From JAUILA01 sp964563925 (GTDB lineage Bacteria; Bacteroidota; Bacteroidia; Cytophagales; Cyclobacteriaceae), in the NCBI GenBank assembly GCA_964563925.1, contig CAZLZD010000020.1, positions 1 to 64,000 on the forward strand: DNA of 64,000 nt. The letters are read 5' to 3'. Positions within the stretch are counted from its first letter, which is position 1. Every line of letters begins with the position of its first letter. Under the pieces are notes generated by a model, which saw only the letters and a program-made list of their open reading frames with translations, was not told where the DNA came from and searched no databases. Below, one piece after another: positions 34,267 to 43,894 of this stretch. A program made the position numbers and the translations under genes.

Positions 34267-35622
34267 TTAGGTAATTTCAGCTTCCATTTCTTTCAGATAG
34301 CGGTAGATGGTTGACTTACCGATATCCAGTTTTGCGGCCACCTTAAGGACGTTATTGTTATATTTCTCCAGGTAAAACTGGATAATCCGGAAGGTGTAGT
34401 CTTTCAGGGACATTTCTTCGTGAAGGAAGTTTTGCTCCTTGCTGGCATTATTAAAGGAGATATCACTGGCTTCGATGGTGTCGCCTTCAGCCATCACCGC
34501 TGCGAGTTCGATGATGGAACGGAGTTCACGTACATTGCCTGGAAAATTGTATTTCAGGAGCTTTTCCATCGCTCCGGGGTCTAGCCGCAATGCAGGCAGG
34601 TTGTTTTCCTCACTGAATGTGGTGAGGAAGTATTTTGACAGCAGGACAATGTCATTGCCGCGTTCGCGAAGCGGGGGCAATTCGACCGGCATCCCCAGGA
34701 GACGATAGTAAAGATCTTCCCGGAATGTGCCTTTTTGTACTTCGTCGGCAAGGTTGCGGTGCGTAGCCACGATCAGCCTGAAATTCAGCTTGATCAGGTC
34801 ATTGCCGCCGATCCTTGTGAGTTCTTTTTCCTGAAGGGTCCGCAGGATTTTCGCCTGCAGGTTCAGGTCCATTTCACCTATCTCATCCAGAAACAGTGTG
34901 CCTCCCTCAGCCTCTTCAAATTTTCCGATCCGCCTGGTTGCGGCCCCGGTGAATGCCCCTTTTTCATGTCCGAAAAGCTCACTTTCCATCAGCTCGGCAG
35001 GGATCGCCGCAATATTGACCGCCACAAAAGGCTTGTCACTGCGGGGAGAATTGTAGTGAATGGCTTTGGCAACGAGTTCCTTACCTGTTCCGGTTTCACC
35101 GGTGATGGAAACGGTAATGGCCGTGTTTACGGCTTTCTCAAGCCGCTTAAAGACTTTTTGAATCGCAGGACTGTCTCCCACGATGCTTTTGGAGAATTCA
35201 TACTTGTCGGTAATCTCCTCACGCAAGGTATCGATCTGCCTGATAAGCGACAGGTTTTTGCGGGCATTGTTGATGGTATTGAGCAGCCGGTTTTTGGTAT
35301 CCTCATCCTTGGTGATGTAATCATAGGCACCACACTTGAGCAGGTCCACCGCCGTGCCGATCTTCTCCTGGGCAGAGATGACGATCACCTGGATAGATGC
35401 ATTATACCGCTGAATTTCACTCAGCACCTCCTGGCCCGACATGTCGGGGAGAGAATAATCCAGGGTGATAATGTCAGGGTTCTCATATAAAGCCTGCAGA
35501 CATTCCTTGCCCGACGTAAAACAGGTTACCTCGAAATCCGGATTCAGGTCCAGCACATATTTCAGGAATTTGGTATAAGCCGGATCATCTTCTACGACAA
35601 AAATTTTAAGTGTATCACTCAT
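34267..35622 (-). CDS. NtrC-type sigma-54-dependent response regulator
   Basis: From ATG 35622 (MSDTLKIF) the 451-residue protein begins with a receiver (phospho-acceptor Asp55 in ITLDYSLPD). An AAA+ domain follows with GETGTGKE (175-182), the sigma-54 loop GAFTGA (222-227) and Walker B TLFLDEIGE. A Fis-type helix-turn-helix ends the protein (NNVLKVAAKLDIGKSTIYRYL). The in-frame upstream start at 35712 would add 30 residues before the receiver and is unlikely. It is first in a two-gene operon with the hybrid kinase. It needs sigma-54, as does the activator at 6121. Targets are unknown. Confidence 0.95.
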   Translation of the reverse strand: MSDTLKIFVVEDDPAYTKFLKYVLDLNPDFEVTCFTSGKECLQALYENPDIITLDYSLPDMSGQEVLSEIQRYNASIQVIVISAQEKIGTAVDLLKCGAYDYITKDEDTKNRLLNTINNARKNLSLIRQIDTLREEITDKYEFSKSIVGDSPAIQKVFKRLEKAVNTAITVSITGETGTGKELVAKAIHYNSPRSDKPFVAVNIAAIPAELMESELFGHEKGAFTGAATRRIGKFEEAEGGTLFLDEIGEMDLNLQAKILRTLQEKELTRIGGNDLIKLNFRLIVATHRNLADEVQKGTFREDLYYRLLGMPVELPPLRERGNDIVLLSKYFLTTFSEENNLPALRLDPGAMEKLLKYNFPGNVRELRSIIELAAVMAEGDTIEASDISFNNASKEQNFLHEEMSLKDYTFRIIQFYLEKYNNNVLKVAAKLDIGKSTIYRYLKEMEAEIT

Positions 35623-35830
35623 AACACTAGACAGTTGAAAAAATAGATGATGGTTAAACTTATGGGATTCCCTGAAGATATTCCTGTCGGAGTGGCACCG
35701 GAACAAATTCATGTAAGATTATCCGGGAACCCGGACATAAATCACGGGCCGGATTTCTTCCGGGTGGCTCTTCCATTCTCTCCATTAATAAGTAACTTAG
35801 CATTATCAACCAATCAAAACCTTCCTTTAC

Positions 35831-36289
35831 ATGGACGTGCTCAAATCGCTTACTCCTTCAGAAAAAGACCTGTTATTTGATGCCCCCGTTCTCGTAACGG
35901 TACTGATTGCCGGGGCAGACGGAGATTTTGACAAGGCTGAACTTGACCGGGCTGTCGAACTTGCCCATGATAAAAAAGTCACCGCGCGTGCCGACCTGCT
36001 GGAATTTTACCAGATCGTGGGCGACGGCATCGAAGATAAACTTAAGGTCAAGATTCATCAGCTTCCGGCAGACGCGGCCCAACGTAACCCAATCCTGATC
36101 GGCGAACTGGAGAAACTGAATGACATTCTCCCAAAGCTGCCCCATGAATTTGCCACCGATTACTACTGGAGTCTGCGGAGCCTGGCAAAAAAAATTGCGA
36201 GTGCCTCGGGCGGACTGCTGGGATACCTCGCAGTAGGTTATGAAGAATCGAAACTGCTGGGTCTGGACATGATACACGTTCCTGAATAA
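35831..36289 (+). CDS. TerB-like hypothetical protein
   Basis: This 152-residue, all-helical cytoplasmic protein has an acidic loop LIAGADGDFDKAELDRAVELA (in two stretches) like the metal-binding helix turn of TerB/DjlA-type domains. The C-terminal part (SLRSLAKKIASASGGLLG) is amphipathic. I cannot name the function. It precedes the second rhomboid gene by 6 bases, so the two are co-transcribed. It is not related by eye to the small acidic protein preceding the first rhomboid. Confidence 0.7.
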   Translation: MDVLKSLTPSEKDLLFDAPVLVTVLIAGADGDFDKAELDRAVELAHDKKVTARADLLEFYQIVGDGIEDKLKVKIHQLPADAAQRNPILIGELEKLNDILPKLPHEFATDYYWSLRSLAKKIASASGGLLGYLAVGYEESKLLGLDMIHVPE

Positions 36290-36295
36290 TTACCC

Positions 36296-36865
36296 ATGAC
36301 GTACTCCCGAACAATCATTGGCAGCAGCATTGTGCCATTCCGGATGGTGTTCCTCATGTGGCTGGCCTTCTTTCTGGAGCGCTACCTGATCGTGCCCGAC
36401 CTGTCGGCCTGGGGAATCTATCCAAGGAGTCTGGTCGGGCTGGCAGGTATTGTGCTTGCACCCCTCATCCATGCCAATTACATGCACATCGTCTCCAATA
36501 CCTTTCCAATCCTGTTTCTCGGTGCCGCACTGTTTTACTATTATCCGAAAATTGCCAATACGGTATTTCTTCGTGCGTATTTCCTTACCAATTTTCTGGT
36601 CTGGCTGGTGGCCCGTGGGAACAATGCCCATATCGGCGCCAGTGGTGTGGTATACGGACTGGCCTTCTTCCTGATATTTTTTGGATTGTTCCGCCGGGAT
36701 TTCATCTCTCTCATCATATCTTTGATTGTGATTCTTTTTTACGGGACGCTCTTTTACGGAGTGCTGCCGACGGCTGATCCGAGAATATCCTTCGAGTCCC
36801 ACTTGTTCGGGGCACTGGTAGGAACCTGGTCGGCCTATTCACTTAGAAAAGCACAGGTTGAATAA
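36296..36865 (+). CDS. Second rhomboid-family intramembrane protease
   Basis: At 189 residues it is shorter than the paralogue at 14141 but keeps all catalytic residues: His64 and Asn68 in HIVSNTFP, Ser116 in GASG, and His169 in SFESHLFGAL. Segments such as APLIH, HIGASGVVYGL and FRRD occur in both copies, showing a common ancestor. It ends TAATG, sharing one base with holA, so it is coupled to a replication gene by position only. The substrate is unknown. Confidence 0.93.
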   Translation: MTYSRTIIGSSIVPFRMVFLMWLAFFLERYLIVPDLSAWGIYPRSLVGLAGIVLAPLIHANYMHIVSNTFPILFLGAALFYYYPKIANTVFLRAYFLTNFLVWLVARGNNAHIGASGVVYGLAFFLIFFGLFRRDFISLIISLIVILFYGTLFYGVLPTADPRISFESHLFGALVGTWSAYSLRKAQVE

Positions 36866-37887
36866 TGCAAAAACCCGAAGACGTTTTAAAGGATATACGC
36901 AGCGGTAAGGTCGCCCCGGTCTATTTTCTGCAGGGGGAGGAGACCTTTTTTATTGATCAGATAAGCGACCTGCTCGAAAAGAACCTGATCCCGGAACATG
37001 AACGCGGATTTAATCAGACCGTACTTTACGGTCAGGATGTGTCGGTCAGCGATGTGCTCAATCATGCACGTCGGTTTCCGATGATGGCAGAACGGCAGCT
37101 TGTCCTGGTTAAGGAGGCCCAGAATATATCAGACCTTAACCGCGAAGGAGGGGAGAAGCAATTGCTGTCGTACCTGAACCAGCCGGTGCCGTCTACGGTG
37201 CTGGTATTCTGTCACAAACATAAAAAGCTCGACGGCCGGAAAGCCCTGGGTAAATCTATAGGAAAACTCAGTGTGTTGGTCACCAGCGACAAAATACGGG
37301 ATTATCAGGTGTCCTCATGGATTGAAAACTATGTACGGTCCAGAAAATGTACGATTCGTCCAGATGCCCTCCAGCTTATTAATGACTCCATCGGAAATGA
37401 TCTTGAACGGCTGTCGAATGAAATCTCCAAGATCCTGATAAATTATGAAGCCGGGGTGACCATCGATATGGAGATGGTGCAGAAACATGTGGGCATCAGC
37501 AAGGAGTATAATGTATTCGAACTTCAGAAGGCACTGGTCTGCAAAGACCGGATGAAAGCCTTCCGGATCATCGGGTATTTTGCCGCCAATGCCCGTAAGC
37601 ATCCCGCTATTCCCGTGGTGGCCGTGCTGTTTGCTTTTTTCAGCCGGTTGCTCATTGCCCAGCAGTACCGTCACGAAAATAAGAATAAGCTGGCCTCCGT
37701 ATTGAAGGTCAGTCCGTATGCCATTCCGGACTACCAGGAGGCCCTTCGCTATTATTCGGCCGGGGAGGTCGTAAGGAATATCCATCTGCTCCGGAAAGCC
37801 GACCTGGCCTGCAAGGGAGTTGACTCCGGCCAGGCTGAGGACGGTGAAATTCTTAAGGAACTGGTGGCCATGATGCTGGCTGCCTGA
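36865..37887 (+). CDS. holA: DNA polymerase III delta subunit
   Basis: This is the clamp-loader delta subunit that opens the sliding clamp. The 340-residue protein has the N-terminal PVYFLQGEETFFIDQI motif of the family, the ML/QLVLVKEAQN segment, the helical lid NDSIGNDLERLSNEISKI, and the C-terminal collar domain (FQKALVCKDRMKAF-like, then PYAIPDYQEALRYYS). It has no Walker A, as expected for delta. It is co-directional with the rhomboid and shares a base with it. The next gene (TPR) is 117 bases on, with no clear promoter. Confidence 0.93.
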   Translation: MQKPEDVLKDIRSGKVAPVYFLQGEETFFIDQISDLLEKNLIPEHERGFNQTVLYGQDVSVSDVLNHARRFPMMAERQLVLVKEAQNISDLNREGGEKQLLSYLNQPVPSTVLVFCHKHKKLDGRKALGKSIGKLSVLVTSDKIRDYQVSSWIENYVRSRKCTIRPDALQLINDSIGNDLERLSNEISKILINYEAGVTIDMEMVQKHVGISKEYNVFELQKALVCKDRMKAFRIIGYFAANARKHPAIPVVAVLFAFFSRLLIAQQYRHENKNKLASVLKVSPYAIPDYQEALRYYSAGEVVRNIHLLRKADLACKGVDSGQAEDGEILKELVAMMLAA

Positions 37888-38004
37888 CCATAGGCAGGGA
37901 GATTATTTTTCTCTACCTTTGTGACGTACAATTTTTTGCGATTTCAGATACGTTTTTGACATTTTTTCGTTTAACAACACAAGACCATTTCTAACCGTAC
38001 ATTC

Positions 38005-41000
38005 ATGCGATCATTTTTTGTTATTGCCGTCCTGTTATGTTCAGTAAAACTGGTCGGGGCGCAAACCACCTTATATCATACAGAAGCCGATGCCCTGTTC
38101 CGGAAAGGAGTTGACCTGGTCAATAAGGCAGAATACGCGGCCGCCAGGGAGACTTTTGAAGCCTATCTCGGGCAAGGCACCAACCAGCTGAAAAAAACGG
38201 AGGCAGAATATTACCGGGCCTTCTCCGCCCTGAGCCTTTTCCACCAGGACGGCGAGAAGCTGGTGGAGAAGTTCATTCATGATAACCCGAGCCACCCTAA
38301 AGCCAGCGTTGCCTATTATGAGCTGGGCGACTTTTACTATAAACAAAAGGAGTATACAAAAGCCATCGAATACCTTAACCGTGCCAATTTCCAGGCATTG
38401 TCGCCGGAACAGCGGGTTACTCTTCTTTTTGAACTGGGATACAGCCATTTCACCCGGCGCCAGTTTGACCAGGCACTAACGTCTTTTAACAAGTTGAAAT
38501 CGGGTAATTCGGCTTACCAGGCGCCTGCGAGCTATTACGCGGGCTATATTGAATACGAGCAGGGGAAGTATGACCAGGCCATCACGGACCTGGAACGGGC
38601 AGGACAGAATCCGGCGTATGAAAATGTCGTTCCGGGGATGATTGCCAGCATCTACTACAACCAGCGTAAATATGACCAGGTCATTGCGTACAGCGAAAAG
38701 GTGCTGCGCGGCAATGTACGGGTCAATGAAAAAGACTTTTACCTTCTGACGGCAGATTCCTACCTGTTCAGGGAACAGTTTGACAAGGCCGGTGAGTTTT
38801 ATGCCAGGTACCAGGAGAATGTCTCGAATCCCGCAGCCCCGGTAAGGTACCGGATCGGATATACACTGTACAAGCTTGGTGATGACGCTTCGGCCATCGA
38901 GGAATTTAAACGTTCGGCTTCTGAAAAGGACAGTATCGGGATTTACTCGTCCTATTACCTGGGTATACTCTACCTGAAGGAGGGGAACAAACTGTATGCG
39001 CTCACCGCCTTTGATAATGTGCGGAAGAGTGATATGGGCAGTAGCCTCATTGAAGAAAGTACCTATCAATATGCGAAACTGGCGTATGATCTCGGCCGGA
39101 CCGAGGAAGCGATCAATGTAATGAACGACTTTGTGGCCAGTTACCCGCAAAGTGCGCATATCGACGAGGTGAATGACCTGCTGTCCAAGGCTTACCTGAA
39201 CAGTAATAACTATAACCTGGCCATTCGCCACATTGAAGGCATGCCGCAGGTCAACCGCAACCTGCAGGGAATATATCAGAAGGCAACCTACCTGAAGGGA
39301 GCCGAGGAATTTAACAAGGAGGATTATGCAGAGGCCATCCGGTTGTTTGACAAATCGCTGAAATATACTCCGGACCTTCAATATGCCATCCTGGCCAGTA
39401 CCTGGGCCGGGGAAGCCTATTCAGTAGGCCGACGTTACGAGGAGGCTATACCTTATTACAGGAAGGCACTGGCAGGGGCGGGAAATTCTCCGTCAAAGCT
39501 TCAGGCACATTACGGCCTTGGGTATGCCTATTATAATACCAAGGCCTATGACCAGGCGCTGAAACAGTTCCTTACCTATACCGAAGCCCTGTCAACGTCC
39601 TCAAACAAGCAAAACTACACCGACGCCCTGCTCCGGGTGGCTGATTGCTACTACGTAAACAAGGAATATTCACGGGCACTGAGCTATTACCGGGCCGCCA
39701 TACGGGAGAATACGGTGGACGGCGATTATGCACATCTGCAGGCAGGGGTGATGCTTGGCATAATGGGGAATGTGGATGAAGCCAACCGGGAATACAATTA
39801 CCTGTCTGAACAGTTTCCCAATTCCAGGTACGCCGACGACGCCCTTTACCAGCGCGGACAGCTTAACTTTGAAAAGGGTAATTTTGAATCGGCAGTCAGG
39901 GGCTTTAATGAGCTTATACGGAAAGAACCCAACAGCCAGTACGTCCCCTATGCCTACCTTCGGAGGGGTGCGGCGCAGTATAACCTGCAGCAGTATGATA
40001 AGGCTATTGAGGATTATGCCACCCTGTTAAGAAAATATCCCAGGCACCCGGTGGCTTCCGAAGCACTGCTGCCACTGCAGGAAGTCCTGAGCGGCCAAAA
40101 CCGATCTGATGAATTCGCCGGGTACCTTACCGCGTACAAGGCGGCGAACCCCGATAAGGAAGGGCTGGAAAGCATTGAATTTGAAACCGCGCGTAACCAC
40201 TATTATAACCTGGCCTATCAGAAGACTATCGAGGGGTTCCGCAGCTACATCAGCTCATATCCCAATAACCCGAAGGTGCCCGAGGCAAACTATTTTATTG
40301 CTGAATCACACTACCGCCTGGGAGAATTTGACAAGGCAATTCCCGTCTATGAAGCCCTTACCGGTGACCCGTCGTTTGCCCAGTACAACCGGGTGATTGC
40401 CCGCCTGGCAGAATTAAGGTCGGAGGGAGGCAGCTATGATCAGGCGATCGAAAGGTATTATCAACTGGCCCGGATCGCACAGAACAAGAAGGAGCAATTC
40501 AACGCATGGTCAGGTCTGATGGAAGCCTATTTTGCCAAAGGCCAGTATGACTCAGTTACCCATTATGCCAACACTATTCTGGAAAAAGGGAACGTGAATA
40601 TCAGTGCCCAGAATAAAGCCAGTCTGTACCTGGGCAAGGCGTCCTATGCCCGCGGTGACCTGGCGTCGGCACAGGATGAATTCCTCACGACCCTCAATGC
40701 AGCAAGGGACCAGTATGGGGCAGAAGCACAATACCTGCTGGGCGAATCATTCTATCGGCAAGAGAAATACCAGCAGTCCGTGGAGACCCTGATCAACCTG
40801 AATAAGAACTTCAGTGCGTATGAAAACTGGGTAGGGGAAGCCTACCTTTTACTGGCCGATAACTATGTCGCCATGGAGGATTACTTCCAGGCTAAAGGCA
40901 CCCTGAATTCGCTCATCGAAAACTTCCCGGGCGAAGAGGTAAAGAGCCGGGCAAGGAAGAAACTGGAGGAAATCAGCAAGCGCCAGGCATCCCGGCCGGA

Positions 41001-41043
41001 GGAAGTTATTATTGGAAGTGATACTTCAAGTATTAACAATTAA
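38005..41043 (+). CDS. Large periplasmic TPR-repeat protein
   Basis: A signal peptide (1-20, ending GAQ) is followed by about 25 helical hairpins of TPR type across 1012 residues. Examples are YYELGDFYYKQKEYTKAIEYL, AYYNTKAYDQALKQF and YLLGESFYRQEKYQQSVETL (each within one unit). The C terminus is short and charged (KLEEISKRQ). It is exported to the periplasm or outer membrane inner face. It is followed by a beta-barrel gene 56 bases on and then the SPOR/ExbB/ExbD/TonB set. By analogy to the TPR protein CpoB in tol-pal operons it could coordinate envelope constriction or TonB-linked transport. That is inference. Confidence 0.88.
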   Translation: MRSFFVIAVLLCSVKLVGAQTTLYHTEADALFRKGVDLVNKAEYAAARETFEAYLGQGTNQLKKTEAEYYRAFSALSLFHQDGEKLVEKFIHDNPSHPKASVAYYELGDFYYKQKEYTKAIEYLNRANFQALSPEQRVTLLFELGYSHFTRRQFDQALTSFNKLKSGNSAYQAPASYYAGYIEYEQGKYDQAITDLERAGQNPAYENVVPGMIASIYYNQRKYDQVIAYSEKVLRGNVRVNEKDFYLLTADSYLFREQFDKAGEFYARYQENVSNPAAPVRYRIGYTLYKLGDDASAIEEFKRSASEKDSIGIYSSYYLGILYLKEGNKLYALTAFDNVRKSDMGSSLIEESTYQYAKLAYDLGRTEEAINVMNDFVASYPQSAHIDEVNDLLSKAYLNSNNYNLAIRHIEGMPQVNRNLQGIYQKATYLKGAEEFNKEDYAEAIRLFDKSLKYTPDLQYAILASTWAGEAYSVGRRYEEAIPYYRKALAGAGNSPSKLQAHYGLGYAYYNTKAYDQALKQFLTYTEALSTSSNKQNYTDALLRVADCYYVNKEYSRALSYYRAAIRENTVDGDYAHLQAGVMLGIMGNVDEANREYNYLSEQFPNSRYADDALYQRGQLNFEKGNFESAVRGFNELIRKEPNSQYVPYAYLRRGAAQYNLQQYDKAIEDYATLLRKYPRHPVASEALLPLQEVLSGQNRSDEFAGYLTAYKAANPDKEGLESIEFETARNHYYNLAYQKTIEGFRSYISSYPNNPKVPEANYFIAESHYRLGEFDKAIPVYEALTGDPSFAQYNRVIARLAELRSEGGSYDQAIERYYQLARIAQNKKEQFNAWSGLMEAYFAKGQYDSVTHYANTILEKGNVNISAQNKASLYLGKASYARGDLASAQDEFLTTLNAARDQYGAEAQYLLGESFYRQEKYQQSVETLINLNKNFSAYENWVGEAYLLLADNYVAMEDYFQAKGTLNSLIENFPGEEVKSRARKKLEEISKRQASRPEEVIIGSDTSSINN

Positions 41044-41099
41044 ACATACTGATTTACAGAAACATATATTTCAGTGATAAATAAAATCTATCGGATAAA

Positions 41100-42743
41100 A
41101 TGAAGTATTTTTTAAGCGTATGTGTGGCAATTCTCGTCGGGCTGTCTGCCCGGGCACAGGAGCCTTTTGAAAAGGAGTCCGAGCTTAAGGATGTGGAGAT
41201 CGAGATTGTGAAGGACCGGGAAATTGTGCTCCCGAAAGCCAGCAGGAATTTTGAAAAAGTTCCCCCGACCACCTTCCCGGAAAACGCGGATCAGCTGGAA
41301 TATTTTTTCAACACGATCAGTTTTCCCCTGCCGTTGCTCGACATTCGGATGAGGCCTTTGCGCGTGAGGGATGCGGCGCTTGAGAAGACCTACGGGAATT
41401 ATGTACGCGGAGGTCTGGGCAATTATGCCACCTCGTATCTGGAAGGATACTTTAACAGCAAGCGTGATCAGGATTACTCGTACGGGGCGCACCTTAACTG
41501 GTTCAATCAAAACCGCGGACCGGTGGGTGACAAGGACTCCGGATCAGGGGAAGTTCAGTTCAGCGTTTTCGGTAAGTACTTTACCCCTAAGGTGACCTTT
41601 AGTGCGGAGGGGGGGCTCGACCGGCAACAGGTTAAATTCTATGGCAATCCGATTCCGGTGGAAGAAGTGGAAAAACAGGTGTATCAGAGCCTGTTCCTGA
41701 AGGGGGGGTTGGAGAATACCTCGCCTGAAGACCAGATCCAGTATAAGGCCGGTTTACGACTTAATTTGCTGACCGATGAATTTGACGGGAGGGAGTCAGA
41801 ACTCGAGAGCAGCCTTGTGGCATCTTCAGATATATCGGATGAGATTTCACTGCGGGTAACCAGCGATCTTTCCCTGATCGGACGAAAGGGACAGAGTTTT
41901 GAAAATAACAGCAGGACCCTGTTCAGGGTGAAACCCCAGGTCGGATTTGAATACGAGGGATTCCGCATTGTGGCCGGCGTAAATGCAGTGTATGAAAACG
42001 ACACGCTTTCGGGTTTTAATAAATTCCATCTCTACCCGGCTGGTGAGGCCTCCTATACATTTAATGAGAAGGTTGACTTATTTGCCGGTGTAACGGGTGA
42101 TATCCAGAAGAACACCCTGCGGACGCTGAGTAATGAGAATCCCTTCCTGGCACCGGATGCACCGATCTATCATTCCAATATGACGATCAGTTTTTTTGGC
42201 GGACTAAGGGGCAAGCTCACCCCTGAGCTGGGTTTCGAGGCAGGTGTTAGTGTTTCGAATTACAAGAACCTTTATTTTTTCCTGAACGATACGACCCGGC
42301 AGGAACAGTTCAATGTGATATACGATCCGGGCAATACGGCGGTGGTCAATATGTACGGATCGATCGGGTACACCCGATCCGATGAATGGAGTGCCCACGT
42401 ACGGGGTGACTACTGGGGGTATGGAACTTCAGATATCGGGGAAGCCTGGCAGCGGCCGAATTATAAATTGACGGCCACCGCGTTCTATAACCTGTTTGAC
42501 AAAGTGCGGTTAAATGCAGAAGCCTATGCCACCGGTGGTATCAGGTCCTACGACTTTACCACCGATGAGGTCGTTAACCTGAAAGCTGCGGTCGATATGA
42601 ATTTTATGGCCGAGTACATATTCTCAAGGCAGGTCTCCGCCTTTGTGCAGTTCAATAATATCTTTGCCAAGGAATATGAGCTATATTACCGGTATCCGGT
42701 ACGCGGATTCCAGTTTATGATAGGTGCATCTTACAGTTTTTAA
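41100..42743 (+). CDS. Outer-membrane beta-barrel protein, TonB-receptor-like barrel without plug
   Basis: 547 residues. The signal peptide ends ARAQ (1-20). A short periplasmic segment follows (KDVEIEIVKDREIVLPKASR, in one stretch) with a proline-rich start to the barrel. The rest is alternating aromatic strands (TFSAEGGLDRQQVKFY, FEAGVSVSNYKNLYF, SAHVRGDYWGYGTS) and the C-terminal signature ends GASYSF, as outer-membrane barrels do. A plug domain is not recognisable. It follows the large TPR gene by 56 bases and precedes the SPOR operon. The partner function is unknown. A TPR-barrel complex is likely from position. Confidence 0.85.
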   Translation: MKYFLSVCVAILVGLSARAQEPFEKESELKDVEIEIVKDREIVLPKASRNFEKVPPTTFPENADQLEYFFNTISFPLPLLDIRMRPLRVRDAALEKTYGNYVRGGLGNYATSYLEGYFNSKRDQDYSYGAHLNWFNQNRGPVGDKDSGSGEVQFSVFGKYFTPKVTFSAEGGLDRQQVKFYGNPIPVEEVEKQVYQSLFLKGGLENTSPEDQIQYKAGLRLNLLTDEFDGRESELESSLVASSDISDEISLRVTSDLSLIGRKGQSFENNSRTLFRVKPQVGFEYEGFRIVAGVNAVYENDTLSGFNKFHLYPAGEASYTFNEKVDLFAGVTGDIQKNTLRTLSNENPFLAPDAPIYHSNMTISFFGGLRGKLTPELGFEAGVSVSNYKNLYFFLNDTTRQEQFNVIYDPGNTAVVNMYGSIGYTRSDEWSAHVRGDYWGYGTSDIGEAWQRPNYKLTATAFYNLFDKVRLNAEAYATGGIRSYDFTTDEVVNLKAAVDMNFMAEYIFSRQVSAFVQFNNIFAKEYELYYRYPVRGFQFMIGASYSF

Positions 42744-42792
42744 CACGCATGTAGGGTTTTTTAAAAGAAAGACGTGTGCTGGGGCGTTCCAA

Positions 42793-42823
42793 TTTGGCAC
42801 ACTTAAAAATTCAACTATTTTTG
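42793..42823 (+). promoter_or_regulatory. Promoter of the SPOR-exbB-exbD-tonB operon
   Basis: TTTG at 42793-42796 and TATTTTTG at 42816-42823 are separated by 19 bases. This is an exact match to the Bacteroidota TTTG-N19-TAnnTTTG consensus. Transcription would start about 5-8 bases downstream, leaving a leader of about 45 bases before the SPOR gene ATG at 42876. Confidence 0.75.
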
Positions 42824-42875
42824 TGATGGATCCAAAATGTATCCCTGAATCTGACCTTACCCTAATCGATTAATC

Positions 42876-43892
42876 ATGGCAGACGATAAAAAAAAGAATG
42901 ACGAAATAGAAGAGAATATGAATCAGGACACTGGCGACATCCATGAAGCGGATGACACCTTTGGTTTGCCTGATATAGATTTTGATCCGGTTACCCCGGA
43001 ACCCACCCGTAAAGACCCTGAGCCGGAGCCGGAAAGTTCGCAGCAGGAAGAGGTGGAATCAGCCAGTGAGGAACCGGTTGAGGAAGAGACGGTTTCGGAG
43101 GAATCCACGGAAACAGAACAACCGTACATGTATGCATCCAGGGCCGAGGATTCTGAAACCCGGCCTGAAGAGGAGGAAGACACTTCGGAAACCGAAGCCA
43201 CAGGGGCAGCCTACACGGAACCGGAAGAAACCCCGGAGACCACTGCGGATACCTATTATCACAGCACCGAAACGGAGCAGACAACGGGTACCGACTATTC
43301 GGCCTCTATGGAAGAACATCATGAAGAGGAGGAAAAATCTGCCTATGTGCCCGGGACGTATGCATCCCGTAAGGAATCATCGAGCAACGCAGGTGCAATT
43401 ATTGGCATTCTGGTGGCCCTGATACTTGTGCTTGGTGCAGTCTGGTATTTTGTGTGGTACCAGCCCGGACAGGAAGCCGAACAACAACGGCTGGCCGAAC
43501 AGGAGCAAGCCGAACTTGATGCACAGGCAGAGCGGGACCGCCAGGCTGAGGAGGCAAGGATTGCCGCCGAAGAGGAAGCCGCACGACAGGCAGCAGCCGA
43601 AGCGGAGGCAGCTGCGGCCGCCGAACCCGAAACAGGTACCATTGAAACAATTTCTGCACGAACTGGCCGTTACTATGTGGTAGTTGCCAGCGCCATAGAC
43701 GGGGACCTTGCTATGGATTATGCGCAAAAGCTCTCTGACAGCGGTAATAACGTGAAAATCATTGCACCGTATGGCAATGTGATGTACCACCGGGTGGCAG
43801 TCAGGGACCTGGAAAGCTGGGATGAGGCCAACACGGTGGCGAATGAGCTGAAAGGAGAATACGGAGACGGGGTATGGGTCAAGAAATATTAA
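42876..43892 (+). CDS. SPOR-domain inner-membrane protein with acidic cytoplasmic region
   Basis: 338 residues. The N-terminal 165 are highly acidic and disordered (Glu, Thr, Pro). One membrane helix (172-194, GAIIGILVALILVLGAVWYF) follows. Next is a Glu/Gln/Ala coiled coil (200-255) and a C-terminal SPOR domain (about 262-338, RYYVVVASAIDGDLAMDYAQ and VAVRDLESWDEA). SPOR domains bind denuded peptidoglycan at division sites. It is the first gene of the ExbB/ExbD/TonB-like operon. Its stop is followed 2 bases later by the ExbB start. FtsN-like behaviour is inference. Confidence 0.92.
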   Translation: MADDKKKNDEIEENMNQDTGDIHEADDTFGLPDIDFDPVTPEPTRKDPEPEPESSQQEEVESASEEPVEEETVSEESTETEQPYMYASRAEDSETRPEEEEDTSETEATGAAYTEPEETPETTADTYYHSTETEQTTGTDYSASMEEHHEEEEKSAYVPGTYASRKESSSNAGAIIGILVALILVLGAVWYFVWYQPGQEAEQQRLAEQEQAELDAQAERDRQAEEARIAAEEEAARQAAAEAEAAAAAEPETGTIETISARTGRYYVVVASAIDGDLAMDYAQKLSDSGNNVKIIAPYGNVMYHRVAVRDLESWDEANTVANELKGEYGDGVWVKKY

Positions 43893-43894
43893 CT

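Noticed and set aside
42923..43790. Several overlapping frames opposite or alongside the SPOR gene
   Set aside because: They come from the low-complexity Glu/Ala codons read in other frames. The SPOR frame has the membrane helix and domain.
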